Notes under the pieces: model-generated
The model's input: only the letters and a program-made list of their open reading frames with translations
Told to the model about the DNA's origin: nothing
Databases searched by the model: none
DNA from: a virus
Virus record (IMG/VR): IMGVR_UViG_3300035662_000046
Span: 1-46,966 of that record
Reading direction: 5' to 3' (one strand)
Length of the DNA stretch: 46,966 bases
Position numbers and translations under genes: made by a program
Shown: positions 29,150 to 37,171 of the stretch, piece after piece
Position numbering within the stretch: the first letter of the stretch is position 1
Layout: every line of letters begins with the position of its first letter

Positions 29150-31594
29150 ATGCCGATTGAGAAAAACATCACCGTTGACGAACTGCCCGTAGGCGACAAA
29201 CTGGTGGAGGTCGAGGAGCCAGAGAAGCTGCCTGACATCGAGATTGAGTTTGACGCTGAGACCGGCGATGTGGTGGTCAACATCGGCGAAGAAGAGGACG
29301 ATGATGTCCCCTTCGACAGCAACCTTGCCGAGGTCATGGACCCGTCAGAGTTGCAGCAGATTGCCTCTGACCTGATCGTGATGTACGAGGCCGACAAGTC
29401 CTCGCGCAAGGAGTGGGAAGAGCAGTACGGCAAGGGCCTGAAGATGCTGGGCTTCTCCTTCGAGGAGCGCACCAAGCCGTTCAAGGGCGCGTGCGGCGCT
29501 CAGCACCCTATGCTGACCGAGGCCATCGTGCAATTTCAAGCACAGGCGCTCAAGGAACTCATGCCGGCTGACGGCCCTGTCCGCACTCAGGTGCTGGGCA
29601 AGGAGACCCGCGAGAAGATCATGCAAGCCGCCCGCGTTCGGGACTTCATGAACTACGAAATCACCACGGTGATGGAGGAGTACACCCCGGACTTCGACCA
29701 GTTGCTGTTCTGGATTGGCTACGGCGGCTCGGCTTTCAAGAAGGTCTACTACGACTACGACAAGGGCCGGATGGTCAGCAAGCTGATCACCCCTGATGAC
29801 CTGTACATCCCTTACAAGGGCTCGTCGGTCATGAGCGAATGCCAGCGCATCACTCACCGCGTTCCGATGTCGGTCAACGACTACAAGAAAGCGGTCTTGC
29901 GCGGCCAGTACCTCGACAGTGCCCAGGCTTCTGTCCCTGCCGAGGTGCCGCAGAGCACGATTCAAAAGGAAGTAGACCGCGTCACGGGCGTCCAACCCAC
30001 TACCGAGCCGGAAGAAGTCACGTTGCTCGAGTTCCAGGTCGATCTGGACCTCTCTGGCTTTGAGCACAAGGACGAAGAGGGCGAAATCACCGGCATCAAG
30101 CTGCCCTACATCGTCACGATTGACGAAGTCACCCAAGCTTGCGTAGGAGTGCGCCGCAATTGGAAGGAAGGCGACGAGAAGCATCAGCGTAAGCAGTACT
30201 ATGTCCACTACCTGCTCGTCCAGGGCCCGGGGTCCTATGGCCTTGGCTTTTTGCACCTGATCGGCGGCCTGACCAAGACCGCAACGTCTGCTTTGCAGCA
30301 ACTGGTGGACGCCGGCACGCTCTCCAACCTGCCCGCTGGCTTCAAGGCCAAGGGTGCGCGGATCATGAACGACGACATGCCGCTGCAGCCCGGTGAATTC
30401 CGGGACATCGATGCAGGCGGCGCGGACTTGCAGAGCACTCTCATGCCCCTGCCCTACAAGGAGCCCAGCCAGACGCTGTTTTCGCTCCTGGGCTTCTGTG
30501 TGCAGGCCGGACAACGCCTTGCCAGCATCTCGGACATGCAGGTGGGCGACAGCAACCAAAACGCCGCTGTGGGTACCACGATTGCGCTGCTGGAAAAGGG
30601 CAGCGCCGTCATGTCGAGCATCCACAAACGCCTGCACTACAGCCAGAAGATTGAGTTCAAACTGCTGGCCGATGGCTTTGCCGAGTACCTGCCGGAAAAG
30701 TACCCCTACGATGTCCCTGGCGAGAGCCGCTACATCAAGAAGCGCGATTTTGACGACCGTATCGACATCCTGCCGGTCTCTGACCCCAACATCTTCTCGG
30801 TGGCCCAACGGATCACGATGGCGCAGACCCAGTTGCAACTGGCTCAGAGCGCACCGCAGATGCACAACATGTATGAGGCCTACCGCCGCATGTACGAGGC
30901 CATCGGCGTGCGCGATATCGACCAGATTCTCAACACGCAGAACGTCGACAAGCCCAAGGACCCGGCCAGCGAGAACGCGCAGGCTTTGGATGGCTCGCCG
31001 CTCAAGGCATTTGCCGGCCAGCAGCACGATGCCCACATCCTGGCGCACCTGATGTTTGGCATGGCACCCCTGGTTGGGTCGATGCCCAACGTGGCCGTCA
31101 ACCTGCAGAAGCACTGCTTTGACCACCTGCGCCTCAAGGCCGAAGAGGCTACGGAAGCGGAGTTGTTCCAGCAGTACGGCACCGACCCAGAAGGCCTTGT
31201 ATCGCCGCTGCAGCGCGAGGCAATGATTGCCTTGAAGGTTGCCCAGTACTTCCAGGAGATGAAGGCGCTGCAGGAGCAGCTTGCCGGCAATCAGGAAGAC
31301 CCGCTGGTTGCGCTCAAGCAACAGGAATTGGCTCAAAACGCCGAGCGGGACAAGGCTCGTTTGGCCCTTGATCAGGGACGCTTGGCCAACGATCAGCAGC
31401 GCACGGCAGCAGATATTGCCGACGACCAAGCAAACCTGCGTCTCAAGGCGGCGACCTTGGAGGCCAAGACCGGTATTGACCAGGAATCCCTCAACCTGCA
31501 AGGAGCGCAGCATGCATCGCAAGTCGCACAACAAAACTTCCAAAATGCCCAAACCGCAGCCAATGCGGGGGCCCAAAACTCGGGAAACCGCTAA
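29150..31594 (+). CDS. Portal protein (814 aa)
   Basis: After an acidic N-terminus it has RKEWEEQYGKGLKMLGF and FKGACGAQHPMLTEAIVQFQA, then GYGGSAFKKVYYDYDKGRM and LITPDDLYIPY: the pattern of P22-type portals of short-tailed and related environmental phages. The C-terminal third is a Gln/Ala-rich coiled coil, as expected for the portal barrel and crown. Twelve copies should form the DNA entry ring. Length is in the usual range for large portals. The end of the gene overlaps a small frame starting at 31512. GGAA lies upstream of the ATG. Confidence 0.85.
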   Translation: MPIEKNITVDELPVGDKLVEVEEPEKLPDIEIEFDAETGDVVVNIGEEEDDDVPFDSNLAEVMDPSELQQIASDLIVMYEADKSSRKEWEEQYGKGLKMLGFSFEERTKPFKGACGAQHPMLTEAIVQFQAQALKELMPADGPVRTQVLGKETREKIMQAARVRDFMNYEITTVMEEYTPDFDQLLFWIGYGGSAFKKVYYDYDKGRMVSKLITPDDLYIPYKGSSVMSECQRITHRVPMSVNDYKKAVLRGQYLDSAQASVPAEVPQSTIQKEVDRVTGVQPTTEPEEVTLLEFQVDLDLSGFEHKDEEGEITGIKLPYIVTIDEVTQACVGVRRNWKEGDEKHQRKQYYVHYLLVQGPGSYGLGFLHLIGGLTKTATSALQQLVDAGTLSNLPAGFKAKGARIMNDDMPLQPGEFRDIDAGGADLQSTLMPLPYKEPSQTLFSLLGFCVQAGQRLASISDMQVGDSNQNAAVGTTIALLEKGSAVMSSIHKRLHYSQKIEFKLLADGFAEYLPEKYPYDVPGESRYIKKRDFDDRIDILPVSDPNIFSVAQRITMAQTQLQLAQSAPQMHNMYEAYRRMYEAIGVRDIDQILNTQNVDKPKDPASENAQALDGSPLKAFAGQQHDAHILAHLMFGMAPLVGSMPNVAVNLQKHCFDHLRLKAEEATEAELFQQYGTDPEGLVSPLQREAMIALKVAQYFQEMKALQEQLAGNQEDPLVALKQQELAQNAERDKARLALDQGRLANDQQRTAADIADDQANLRLKAATLEAKTGIDQESLNLQGAQHASQVAQQNFQNAQTAANAGAQNSGNR

Positions 31595-31658
31595 AACCAA
31601 ACCTGATGTAAAGTACGTCTATCGCAAGGACGCATTTAACAAGGTGAAAATTGCGTAG
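31512..31658 (+). CDS. Small basic protein overlapping the portal 3' end (48 aa)
   Basis: MHRKSHNKTSKMPKPQPMRG, then KTKPDVKYVYRKDAFNKVKIA: very basic. It begins inside the last 83 bases of the portal gene in another frame, yet AAGGAG lies six bases before its ATG. The strong ribosome site and the tail running past the portal stop support a real overlapping gene. Function unknown; the charge would suit DNA or RNA contact. Confidence 0.6.
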   Translation: MHRKSHNKTSKMPKPQPMRGPKTRETAKTKPDVKYVYRKDAFNKVKIA

Positions 31659-31684
31659 ATTTGCTGCATAATCAAATCACCCCT

Positions 31685-31705
31685 CAGACACGGGTTATGT
31701 GTCTG
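31685..31705 (+). other. Small stem-loop in the gap after the portal
   Basis: CAGACAC (31685-31691) pairs with GTGTCTG (31699-31705) around a seven-base loop. It is followed by the AGGAG site of the next gene, not by a T-run, so it is more likely an RNA-processing or translation element than a terminator. Confidence 0.5.
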
Positions 31706-31722
31706 CTTCATAGGAGCAATCC

Positions 31723-31905
31723 ATGCTTGAGTTCGCAGAGAAAGTGTTATTTGCCGTCAAACGGCTCCGAGAAAATACGGAGCGCATGGTGGTAAATGGC
31801 GCTGTCAAGGATATGGAGCAGTACAGATTCCTGATGGGTCGTCTAGAGGGGTACAAGTTTGTTGAAGAGGCGGTAAAAGACCTCTTGGACAAAAACCCTG
31901 ACTAA
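31723..31905 (+). CDS. Small helical structural-region protein (60 aa)
   Basis: MLEFAEKVLFAVKRLRENTERM, then EQYRFLMGRLEGYKFVEEAVKDLL. Short, all-helical proteins of this type commonly sit next to the portal in environmental podophages, but no function is established. AGGAG precedes the ATG by seven bases. Confidence 0.7.
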   Translation: MLEFAEKVLFAVKRLRENTERMVVNGAVKDMEQYRFLMGRLEGYKFVEEAVKDLLDKNPD

Positions 31906-31914
31906 AGGAGCATC

Positions 31915-32373
31915 ATGGAAGCAACTGCACTGGAAGAGAAATGGGCCAAAGAGGCAGCGGCAAAAGCTGCCGACGAGGCGGCAAAAATTGCCGCTGAAGA
32001 GGCCTCCAAAGCCGAGCACATCAGCACGGCTGAATCCATACGAGACCGCTTGCCCCAGCCCACAGGATGGCGGGTAGTTGTCTTGCCATACGCAGGCGCT
32101 CGCCGCACCAAAGGCGGCATTGAATTGGCTGAGCAAACCATCGAGCGCCAACAACTCACAACTACGTGCGCGTATGTCCTGGCCGTTGGGCCGCTGGCAT
32201 ACAAGGACACGGGCAAATTCCCTGACGGCCCTTGGTGCAAAGAGGGGGATTGGATTATTTTTGGTCGATATGCTGGGGCGCGGATGATGATTGACGGAGG
32301 CGAGATACGCATTCTCAATGACGACGAAATTCTGGCGACGATCAAAAATCCCGAAGACATCCTACACATGTGA
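31915..32373 (+). CDS. GroES-like co-chaperonin (152 aa)
   Basis: Residues about 50-150 match the GroES fold: WRVVVLPYAGARRTKGGIEL (first strand and roof-type start), AYVLAVGPLAYKD, WCKEGDWIIFGRYAGARMMI and a final EIRILNDDEILATI. The first 40 residues are an Ala/Glu/Lys-rich helix not found in GroES. Phage co-chaperonins pair with host GroEL to fold capsid proteins. Its location between portal and scaffold genes fits a role in head assembly. The mobile loop (about residues 68-80) is short and differs from the E. coli one. Confidence 0.85.
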   Translation: MEATALEEKWAKEAAAKAADEAAKIAAEEASKAEHISTAESIRDRLPQPTGWRVVVLPYAGARRTKGGIELAEQTIERQQLTTTCAYVLAVGPLAYKDTGKFPDGPWCKEGDWIIFGRYAGARMMIDGGEIRILNDDEILATIKNPEDILHM

Positions 32374-32381
32374 GGTAAAAA

Positions 32382-33314
32382 ATGGCAACTGTGATGAATG
32401 ACGATCAACTCGAATTTGACCTAGGGGGCGATGAAAAAGCCACCAACGTCACATTTGAGCCAGACGAGCAGCCGCAAGCTGCTTCCGAAACCCCCACCGA
32501 GCCCCAGAGCTCGGCTTCTGCGTCCCACAAGGACGAGCTTGATGCGGTCAACGACAACGTCCAAAAACGCATCTCTAAGCTCACCGCTCGCATGCGCGAA
32601 GCCGAGCGCCGCGAGCAGGCAGCCTTGGAGTACGCAAAGGGACTGCAAACCCAGGCTCAGCAACTGCAACAAAAGCTGGTTCAGACCGACTACAGCCGCC
32701 TCAACGAGGCCAAAGCCCGCCTCGATACCCAGCAAACTGCCCTGCGGCAGATTATCAAAAAAGCCCGTGAAGAAGGCGACATTGATACTGAGACCGAAGC
32801 ACAGGAAAGGCTGTCAACTCTTGTCCAAGAGCAGCGGCAGGTGGCGTCTTGGCTGCAGGAACAGCAGCCCGATCCCCGCCAACAGCAGCAATATGCCGCC
32901 CAACAGCAGGCCCCTCAACAACCGGCGCAACCGGCCCGTAAGCCCGATCCCCGGGCCGAGGAATGGGCGTCTAATAACGAGTGGTTTGGCCAGAACCGCG
33001 TGATGACTTATGCGGCCTGGGGAATTCATCAGCAGCTTATCGAGGAAGAGGGGGTTGACCCCTCTTCGGACGAGTATTACACTGAACTGGATCGAAGAAT
33101 TAGGGAGCAGTTTCCCAAAAGCTTCGCTGACGAAGGTCGTTCGTCAAACCAGTCTTCCAGACAACAGCGTTCCGCACCTGCTGTTGCACCTGCAGCCCGT
33201 AGTTCGGGAGTGAATAGTGTGCGCCGTACTGTCCGGCTATCGCCGAGTCAGGTTGCTATTGCGAAGAAACTGGGCGTTCCTCTCGAGGAATATGCCAAGT
33301 ACGTGAAGGAGTAA
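32382..33314 (+). CDS. Scaffolding protein (310 aa)
   Basis: Acidic, Ser/Pro-rich N-terminus (ASETPTEPQSSASAS), a long coiled coil (QKRISKLTARMREAERREQA and beyond), a Gln/Pro-rich linker and a small C-terminal helical domain ending KKLGVPLEEYAKYVKE. This is the typical composition of phage internal scaffolds, which shape the prohead and then leave it. The position between the chaperonin-like protein and the capsid genes supports this. GAGG lies upstream of the ATG. Confidence 0.82.
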   Translation: MATVMNDDQLEFDLGGDEKATNVTFEPDEQPQAASETPTEPQSSASASHKDELDAVNDNVQKRISKLTARMREAERREQAALEYAKGLQTQAQQLQQKLVQTDYSRLNEAKARLDTQQTALRQIIKKAREEGDIDTETEAQERLSTLVQEQRQVASWLQEQQPDPRQQQQYAAQQQAPQQPAQPARKPDPRAEEWASNNEWFGQNRVMTYAAWGIHQQLIEEEGVDPSSDEYYTELDRRIREQFPKSFADEGRSSNQSSRQQRSAPAVAPAARSSGVNSVRRTVRLSPSQVAIAKKLGVPLEEYAKYVKE

Positions 33315-33318
33315 GACC

Positions 33319-33792
33319 ATGAGCGAAATGAAAATTGACCGTGCCAGCCGCAGCGCAGATACCCGTGCCAAAGCTGAACGCCGCAAACCCTGGTCTCCCC
33401 CGTCGCGTCTTGACACGCCGCCTGCCCCTGAAGGCTTTGAATACCGCTGGATTCGCTCTGAGGTAAACGGTTTCCAAGACAAACAGAACGTCTACTCCAA
33501 GCTGCGCGAAGGTTATGAGCTTGTGCGCTTGCAGGATGTGCCGGAGGAATACCACAATATTCTCCCGACAATGGATGACGGCAAACACGCCGGCATTATT
33601 TCTGTTGGTGGTCTCTTGCTTGCCAAGATTCCGAAGGAAACCATTGAAGAGCGTAATGCGTATTTCCGCCGTAAGGCCCAGGAACAGTTGCTGGCAGTGG
33701 ACAACGAGATGATGCGTGAGAACGCTCACTCTACAATGAGAATCCAATCTCCGGAGCGGAGTTCTCGCACAACTTTCCGCCAGCCGACTTAA
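33319..33792 (+). CDS. Conserved head-region protein (157 aa)
   Basis: A basic N-terminus (SRSADTRAKAERRKPWSPPSR) is followed by FEYRWIRSEVNGFQDKQNV, then GYELVRLQDVPEEY and GGLLLAKIPKET, and a helical tail. Genes of this kind lie between scaffold and capsid in related environmental phages; the product is probably a minor head component, but its role is not known to me. GGAG precedes the ATG. Confidence 0.7.
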   Translation: MSEMKIDRASRSADTRAKAERRKPWSPPSRLDTPPAPEGFEYRWIRSEVNGFQDKQNVYSKLREGYELVRLQDVPEEYHNILPTMDDGKHAGIISVGGLLLAKIPKETIEERNAYFRRKAQEQLLAVDNEMMRENAHSTMRIQSPERSSRTTFRQPT

Positions 33793-33832
33793 AAAGGACG
33801 CTGGTACATCCCACACTTAGCAGGAGCTTCAA

Positions 33833-34420
33833 ATGGCAAACGTCAATAAGCCTTTTGGTCTGCGTCCTTCTGGTAACCTGTCTGCTACTGGCGCTCAGAA
33901 GCAGTACGGCTATCAGATTCAGGACAATCAGGCCGGGGCGATTTACCAAGGCGATCTGGTCGTCGTATACGACGGCTACATCATCAAGTACGACGCATCC
34001 ACCCACACTGCCCCCACGGGCGTGTTCAACGGTGTTCAGTACGATGACCCCACCCGTGCTAACAAGCCCACCTGGAAAAACTACTACCCCGGTAGCATCA
34101 ACATTACTCAAGGCATCATCGCCTGTGAAGTGTTGGATGACCCGAGCCAGTTGTTCCTGGTCCAAGCTGATGGCGCTGTGACCCAGGCAAATATCGGCAA
34201 GAACGCTGATCCGACCGCCTCCACCACTGGCAGCACCACTTCTGGTGTTTCCAACGGCTCGCTGTCGTCGGCTTCCATCGCTAAGACCCAAGGTCTGACC
34301 TTCAAAATCGTGGGTCTGTATGAGTCTCCCGACAATGCGCTGGGTGACTATGCAGTCCTGGTCGTCAAACTCAATCAACACCAGTACGGTAGCGTCGGTG
34401 TTGCTGCTGATGGAGCTTAA
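33833..34420 (+). CDS. Probable capsid decoration/head protein (195 aa)
   Basis: Begins MANVNKPFGLRPSGNLS, a start often seen in capsid-associated phage proteins, followed by a beta-rich body (YQGDLVVVYDGYIIKYD; YYPGSINITQGIIACEVLDD) and a Ser/Thr-rich loop. It lies two bases before the major capsid gene with a GGAG site. A decoration or head-fibre-like role is likely from position and composition; no catalytic motif is visible. Confidence 0.75.
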   Translation: MANVNKPFGLRPSGNLSATGAQKQYGYQIQDNQAGAIYQGDLVVVYDGYIIKYDASTHTAPTGVFNGVQYDDPTRANKPTWKNYYPGSINITQGIIACEVLDDPSQLFLVQADGAVTQANIGKNADPTASTTGSTTSGVSNGSLSSASIAKTQGLTFKIVGLYESPDNALGDYAVLVVKLNQHQYGSVGVAADGA

Positions 34421-34422
34421 TC

Positions 34423-35334
34423 ATGGCTATTACCCGTTCACAACTCGTAAAAGAGCTTGAGCCCGGCCTGAACGCTCTGTTCGGCATCGAGTACAAGCGA
34501 TACGAAAACGAGCACGAAGAGATTTTCTCGATTGAGACCTCTGACCGTGCATTTGAAGAAGAGGTCATGCTGACCGGCTTTGGCTCCGCTCCGGTGAAAA
34601 CCGAGGGTGCTGGCGTGGCATACGATACCGCTCTGGAATCGTTCACTGCTCGCTACACCCATGAGACCATTGCCATGGCGTTTGCGCTGACCGAAGAGGC
34701 CGTTGAGGACAACCTCTACGACCGCCTGTCGGCTCGCTACACCAAGGCTCTGGCTCGTTCGATGGCCAACACCAAGCAGGTCAAGGGCGCTTCGGTGCTG
34801 AACAATGCCTTTACCGGCGGCCAGTATGCTGGCGGCGACGGCGTTGCTCTGTGCTCGACCGCTCACCCGACCGCTTTGGGCCCTGACTTTTCCAACCGCC
34901 CGACTGTTGCTGCTGACCTGAACGAGACCTCTCTCGAGCAGGGCATCATCGACATCGCAGCGTTCACGGACGAGCGTGGCCTGAAGGTCGCTTTGACCGC
35001 CCGCAAGATGATCGTTCCGAAGGAACTGCAGTTCACCGCCGAGCGCCTGATGAAGTCGACTCTGCGTACTGCAACCGCCGATAACGACATCAACGCGATC
35101 AAGTCCATGGGCCTGATCCCCGAGGGCTACGCTGTCAACCACTTCCTGACCGACACCAACGCATGGTTCCTGATTACCGATGCGCCCAACGGTCTGAAGA
35201 TGTTCCAGCGTTCGCCTATCCGCACCGCTTTCGAAGGCGACTTCGACACCGGCAACGTGCGGTACAAGGCTCGCGAGCGTTACAGCTTCGGTTGGTCCGA
35301 CCCGCGTGGTATCTACGGCTCTCCTGGGGCCTAA
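34423..35334 (+). CDS. Major capsid protein (303 aa)
   Basis: Typical HK97-like or Mu GpT-like capsid pattern: LFGIEYKRYENEHEEIF, TSDRAFEEEVMLTGFG, YTHETIAMAFALTEEAVEDN, LCSTAHPT and a C-terminal RERYSFGWSDPRGIYG. Size is usual for the family. It would form the icosahedral shell around the scaffold. It is followed by a strong terminator, as expected for a very abundant product. Confidence 0.9.
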   Translation: MAITRSQLVKELEPGLNALFGIEYKRYENEHEEIFSIETSDRAFEEEVMLTGFGSAPVKTEGAGVAYDTALESFTARYTHETIAMAFALTEEAVEDNLYDRLSARYTKALARSMANTKQVKGASVLNNAFTGGQYAGGDGVALCSTAHPTALGPDFSNRPTVAADLNETSLEQGIIDIAAFTDERGLKVALTARKMIVPKELQFTAERLMKSTLRTATADNDINAIKSMGLIPEGYAVNHFLTDTNAWFLITDAPNGLKMFQRSPIRTAFEGDFDTGNVRYKARERYSFGWSDPRGIYGSPGA

Positions 35335-35342
35335 GAAACCGA

Positions 35343-35373
35343 GAAAAGGGAGCCTTGTGCTCCCTTTTCTTTT
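35343..35373 (+). terminator. Intrinsic terminator after the capsid gene
   Basis: An 11-bp stem GAAAAGGGAGC (35343-35353)/GCTCCCTTTTC (35359-35369) with loop CTTGT is followed by TTTT. It probably limits read-through after the highly expressed capsid gene. Confidence 0.85.
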
Positions 35374-35405
35374 GGTGTATATTGGTTTCATTCCGGGGTC
35401 CCCGG
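35355..35405 (+). promoter_or_regulatory. Candidate promoter and hairpin after capsid terminator
   Basis: TATATT (35378-35383) with a weak TTGTGC (35355-35360) 17 bases upstream, inside the terminator stem-loop. A CCGGG/CCCGG hairpin (35393-35405) begins nine bases after the -10. It may restart transcription for the downstream virion genes. Confidence 0.45.
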
Positions 35406-35474
35406 CGTTTCTGACAGTCCCGGCTGACGACATGCAGACAGAGCGCCGCCAACATACTCGCATGTGAGGAACAA

Positions 35475-36008
35475 ATGGCAAGCACCACTTTCACTGGCCC
35501 GGTTCGTTCGCAGAACGGCTTTCAATCCATCACCAAAAGCGCCACGACTGGCGCAGTCACTGTAAATGCCACTTTTGGGGCTACTACCAGTGTCACGGAT
35601 TTGACCACCACAAATTTGACCGCCACAAATCTGGTTTTTACTGACCAAAACCACCCCACCACCGCTGCGATTAACGCTACGGCCACCGCCACTGCAGCAC
35701 AGGTTGCAACTGGCTACATCACCTCGACTTCGGCCCTGGCGACCACGATCACGCTGCCCACTGGCACCTTGCTAGGTGCAGCTTTGGGAGCAACCCGTGG
35801 CACCGTGATGGACCTGTACATTGATAACACCGCTGGCGCAAACACCGTGACGATTGCTGCTGCAACCAATGGCGTCTTGTCTAGTGCTGGGGTTGACACC
35901 GCAGCTTCGTTTGGCGACCTGACCGTTGCTTCTGGTGCGACTGGTCTTGCCCGCTTTACCATCATGTTCTCCAGCGCAACAGCCTACGTATTCACCCGTA
36001 CGGCTTGA
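35475..36008 (+). CDS. Thr/Ala-rich virion protein (177 aa)
   Basis: Extremely Thr/Ala/Ser-rich and beta-like (SVTDLTTTNLTATNLVF; TGYITSTSALATTITLPTG), with no charged clusters. This composition is typical of capsid fibres, decoration or tail-appendage proteins of phages. It starts MASTTFTGPVRSQNGF, a start common in phage surface proteins. First gene after the capsid terminator, with GAGGAA upstream. The exact role is unknown. Confidence 0.7.
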   Translation: MASTTFTGPVRSQNGFQSITKSATTGAVTVNATFGATTSVTDLTTTNLTATNLVFTDQNHPTTAAINATATATAAQVATGYITSTSALATTITLPTGTLLGAALGATRGTVMDLYIDNTAGANTVTIAAATNGVLSSAGVDTAASFGDLTVASGATGLARFTIMFSSATAYVFTRTA

Positions 36009-36021
36009 TTAGGAGTCCGCC

Positions 36022-36318
36022 ATGGGCTTTCAATATGACGTAAAAGCCAAGACGATGACCGCTACCGGGGCTACCGGGATCGGTCTGCCTCGCGCTCGCA
36101 TCAAGGCGATTTACTATGTTCCTGCCGGCACTGCCGGCTCCATCTCGTTTAAAGATGGTGGAACATCGGGCACCGAGCTTATCAATCTGGCCACGCCTGC
36201 AAGCACATCAGGCACGGGGTGCATGTACTTGCTGATCCCAAATGACGGGGTCAGGTTTGAAGCTGATCCGTATCTCACCCTCAGCAACATCACTTCGGTG
36301 ACGTTTTTCTACGGTTAA
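36022..36318 (+). CDS. Small beta-rich virion protein (98 aa)
   Basis: Gly/Thr-rich protein (YDVKAKTMTATGATGIGLPRARIKAIYYV, then GSISFKDGGTSGTELINL). The pattern is that of small surface-exposed phage structural proteins that accompany the preceding gene. TAGGAG precedes the ATG. No specific function can be given. Confidence 0.7.
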   Translation: MGFQYDVKAKTMTATGATGIGLPRARIKAIYYVPAGTAGSISFKDGGTSGTELINLATPASTSGTGCMYLLIPNDGVRFEADPYLTLSNITSVTFFYG

Positions 36319-36328
36319 GGAGTCCATC

Positions 36329-36514
36329 ATGGGACGAGCAGCAAAAATGGCGATTGATCAGTACCAGGGCGAAGTGCAACCTGGGGCTCAAAAACAGGAC
36401 ATGTCTAAGGGTGGTCCTGAGCAAACCCCTCGCAAGAACTACCAAAAGCCCTTTTCTTCTGTAGCGCCGCGTGGTGTGGGCGTGGCCCGCAACAAGCAGT
36501 GCAAGATGTACTGA
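36329..36514 (+). CDS. Small basic protein (61 aa)
   Basis: MGRAAKMAIDQYQGEVQPGA, then a Lys/Pro-rich tail ending ARNKQCKMY. Not recognised. AAGGAG lies seven bases before the ATG. One of five short, mostly basic products encoded in a row between capsid and adaptor genes. Confidence 0.6.
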   Translation: MGRAAKMAIDQYQGEVQPGAQKQDMSKGGPEQTPRKNYQKPFSSVAPRGVGVARNKQCKMY

Positions 36515-36515
36515 C

Positions 36516-36770
36516 ATGGCTAAAACCCCGGCTTGGCAGCGCAAAGAGGGAAAAAATCCCAAAGGCGGCTTGAACGCCAAAGGGAGGGCGTCCTACAACC
36601 GTGCCAATCCGGGCAAACCGGGCCTGAAGCCGCCCCAGCCTGAAGGGGGCTCTCGCAAAGATTCTTTTTGTGCCCGTATGGAAGGCATGAAGAAGAAGCT
36701 GACTAGCGAGAAAACGGCCAAGGACCCGAATAGCCGGATCAACAAAAGCCTGAGAGCATGGAAGTGCTGA
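36516..36770 (+). CDS. DUF6321-like small basic protein (84 aa)
   Basis: Pattern AWQRKEGKNPKGGLNAKGRAS, then LKPPQPEGG, RKDSFCARMEGMKKKLTSEK and DPNSRINKSLRAWKC. This strongly conserved short protein is what I know as DUF6321, found in the structural region of many environmental phages; function unknown. It starts one base after the previous stop. Confidence 0.75.
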   Translation: MAKTPAWQRKEGKNPKGGLNAKGRASYNRANPGKPGLKPPQPEGGSRKDSFCARMEGMKKKLTSEKTAKDPNSRINKSLRAWKC

Positions 36771-36771
36771 A

Positions 36772-37020
36772 ATGGATGTGACCCTGTGGAACGCCGCGCT
36801 CTCTTTGGTCTCCGCCTTGATCTTGTTTTGGGTCAAGGTGTCGACGGACGAGGTCAAGCGGATTCAAATTTTGTTGAATCGCACTCGGGAAGAGATTGCG
36901 AAAGAGTATGTCACCAAAGCGGAGGTGCATACCGACATCAATCGCGTCTTGGACCGGCTTGACCGGCTTGAGAAGAAGATTGACGACTTCATGAAGGAGC
37001 ATCGCAGTGCGAGCAACTAA
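36772..37020 (+). CDS. Membrane-anchored coiled-coil protein (82 aa)
   Basis: An N-terminal hydrophobic segment (LWNAALSLVSALILFWV, about 5-21) is followed by a long charged helix (TREEIAKEYVTKAEVHTDIN; LDRLDRLEKKIDDFMKEH). Similar phage proteins are often listed as holin-like or of unknown function. It has the same plan as the 89-aa protein at 4227-4496. It overlaps the next gene (GTG at 37007) by 14 bases. Confidence 0.65.
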   Translation: MDVTLWNAALSLVSALILFWVKVSTDEVKRIQILLNRTREEIAKEYVTKAEVHTDINRVLDRLDRLEKKIDDFMKEHRSASN

Positions 37021-37171
37021 CAAAGTCAAGACAGTGATGCATGAATTTAAGGCCGGAAAGCTCAAGTCTTCGTCAGGCCAAAAAGTTACTAACCCCAAGC
37101 AAGCTATCGCAATCGGCCTAAGCGAAGCGGGCATGTCCAAACCGGCCAAGAAGAAAGGCGGCAAGAAATGA
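37007..37171 (+). CDS. DUF6496-like small basic protein (54 aa)
   Basis: Reading from a GTG: VMHEFKAGKLKSSSGQKVTN, then PKQAIAIGLSEA and a Lys/Gly tail. The FKxGxLKSxSGxKVTNxKQAIAIxLSEA pattern is DUF6496, a short protein found in phages and bacteria, function unknown. The GTG at 37007 has AAGGAG seven bases upstream. The stop overlaps the next start (ATGA). Confidence 0.75.
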   Translation: MRATNKVKTVMHEFKAGKLKSSSGQKVTNPKQAIAIGLSEAGMSKPAKKKGGKK

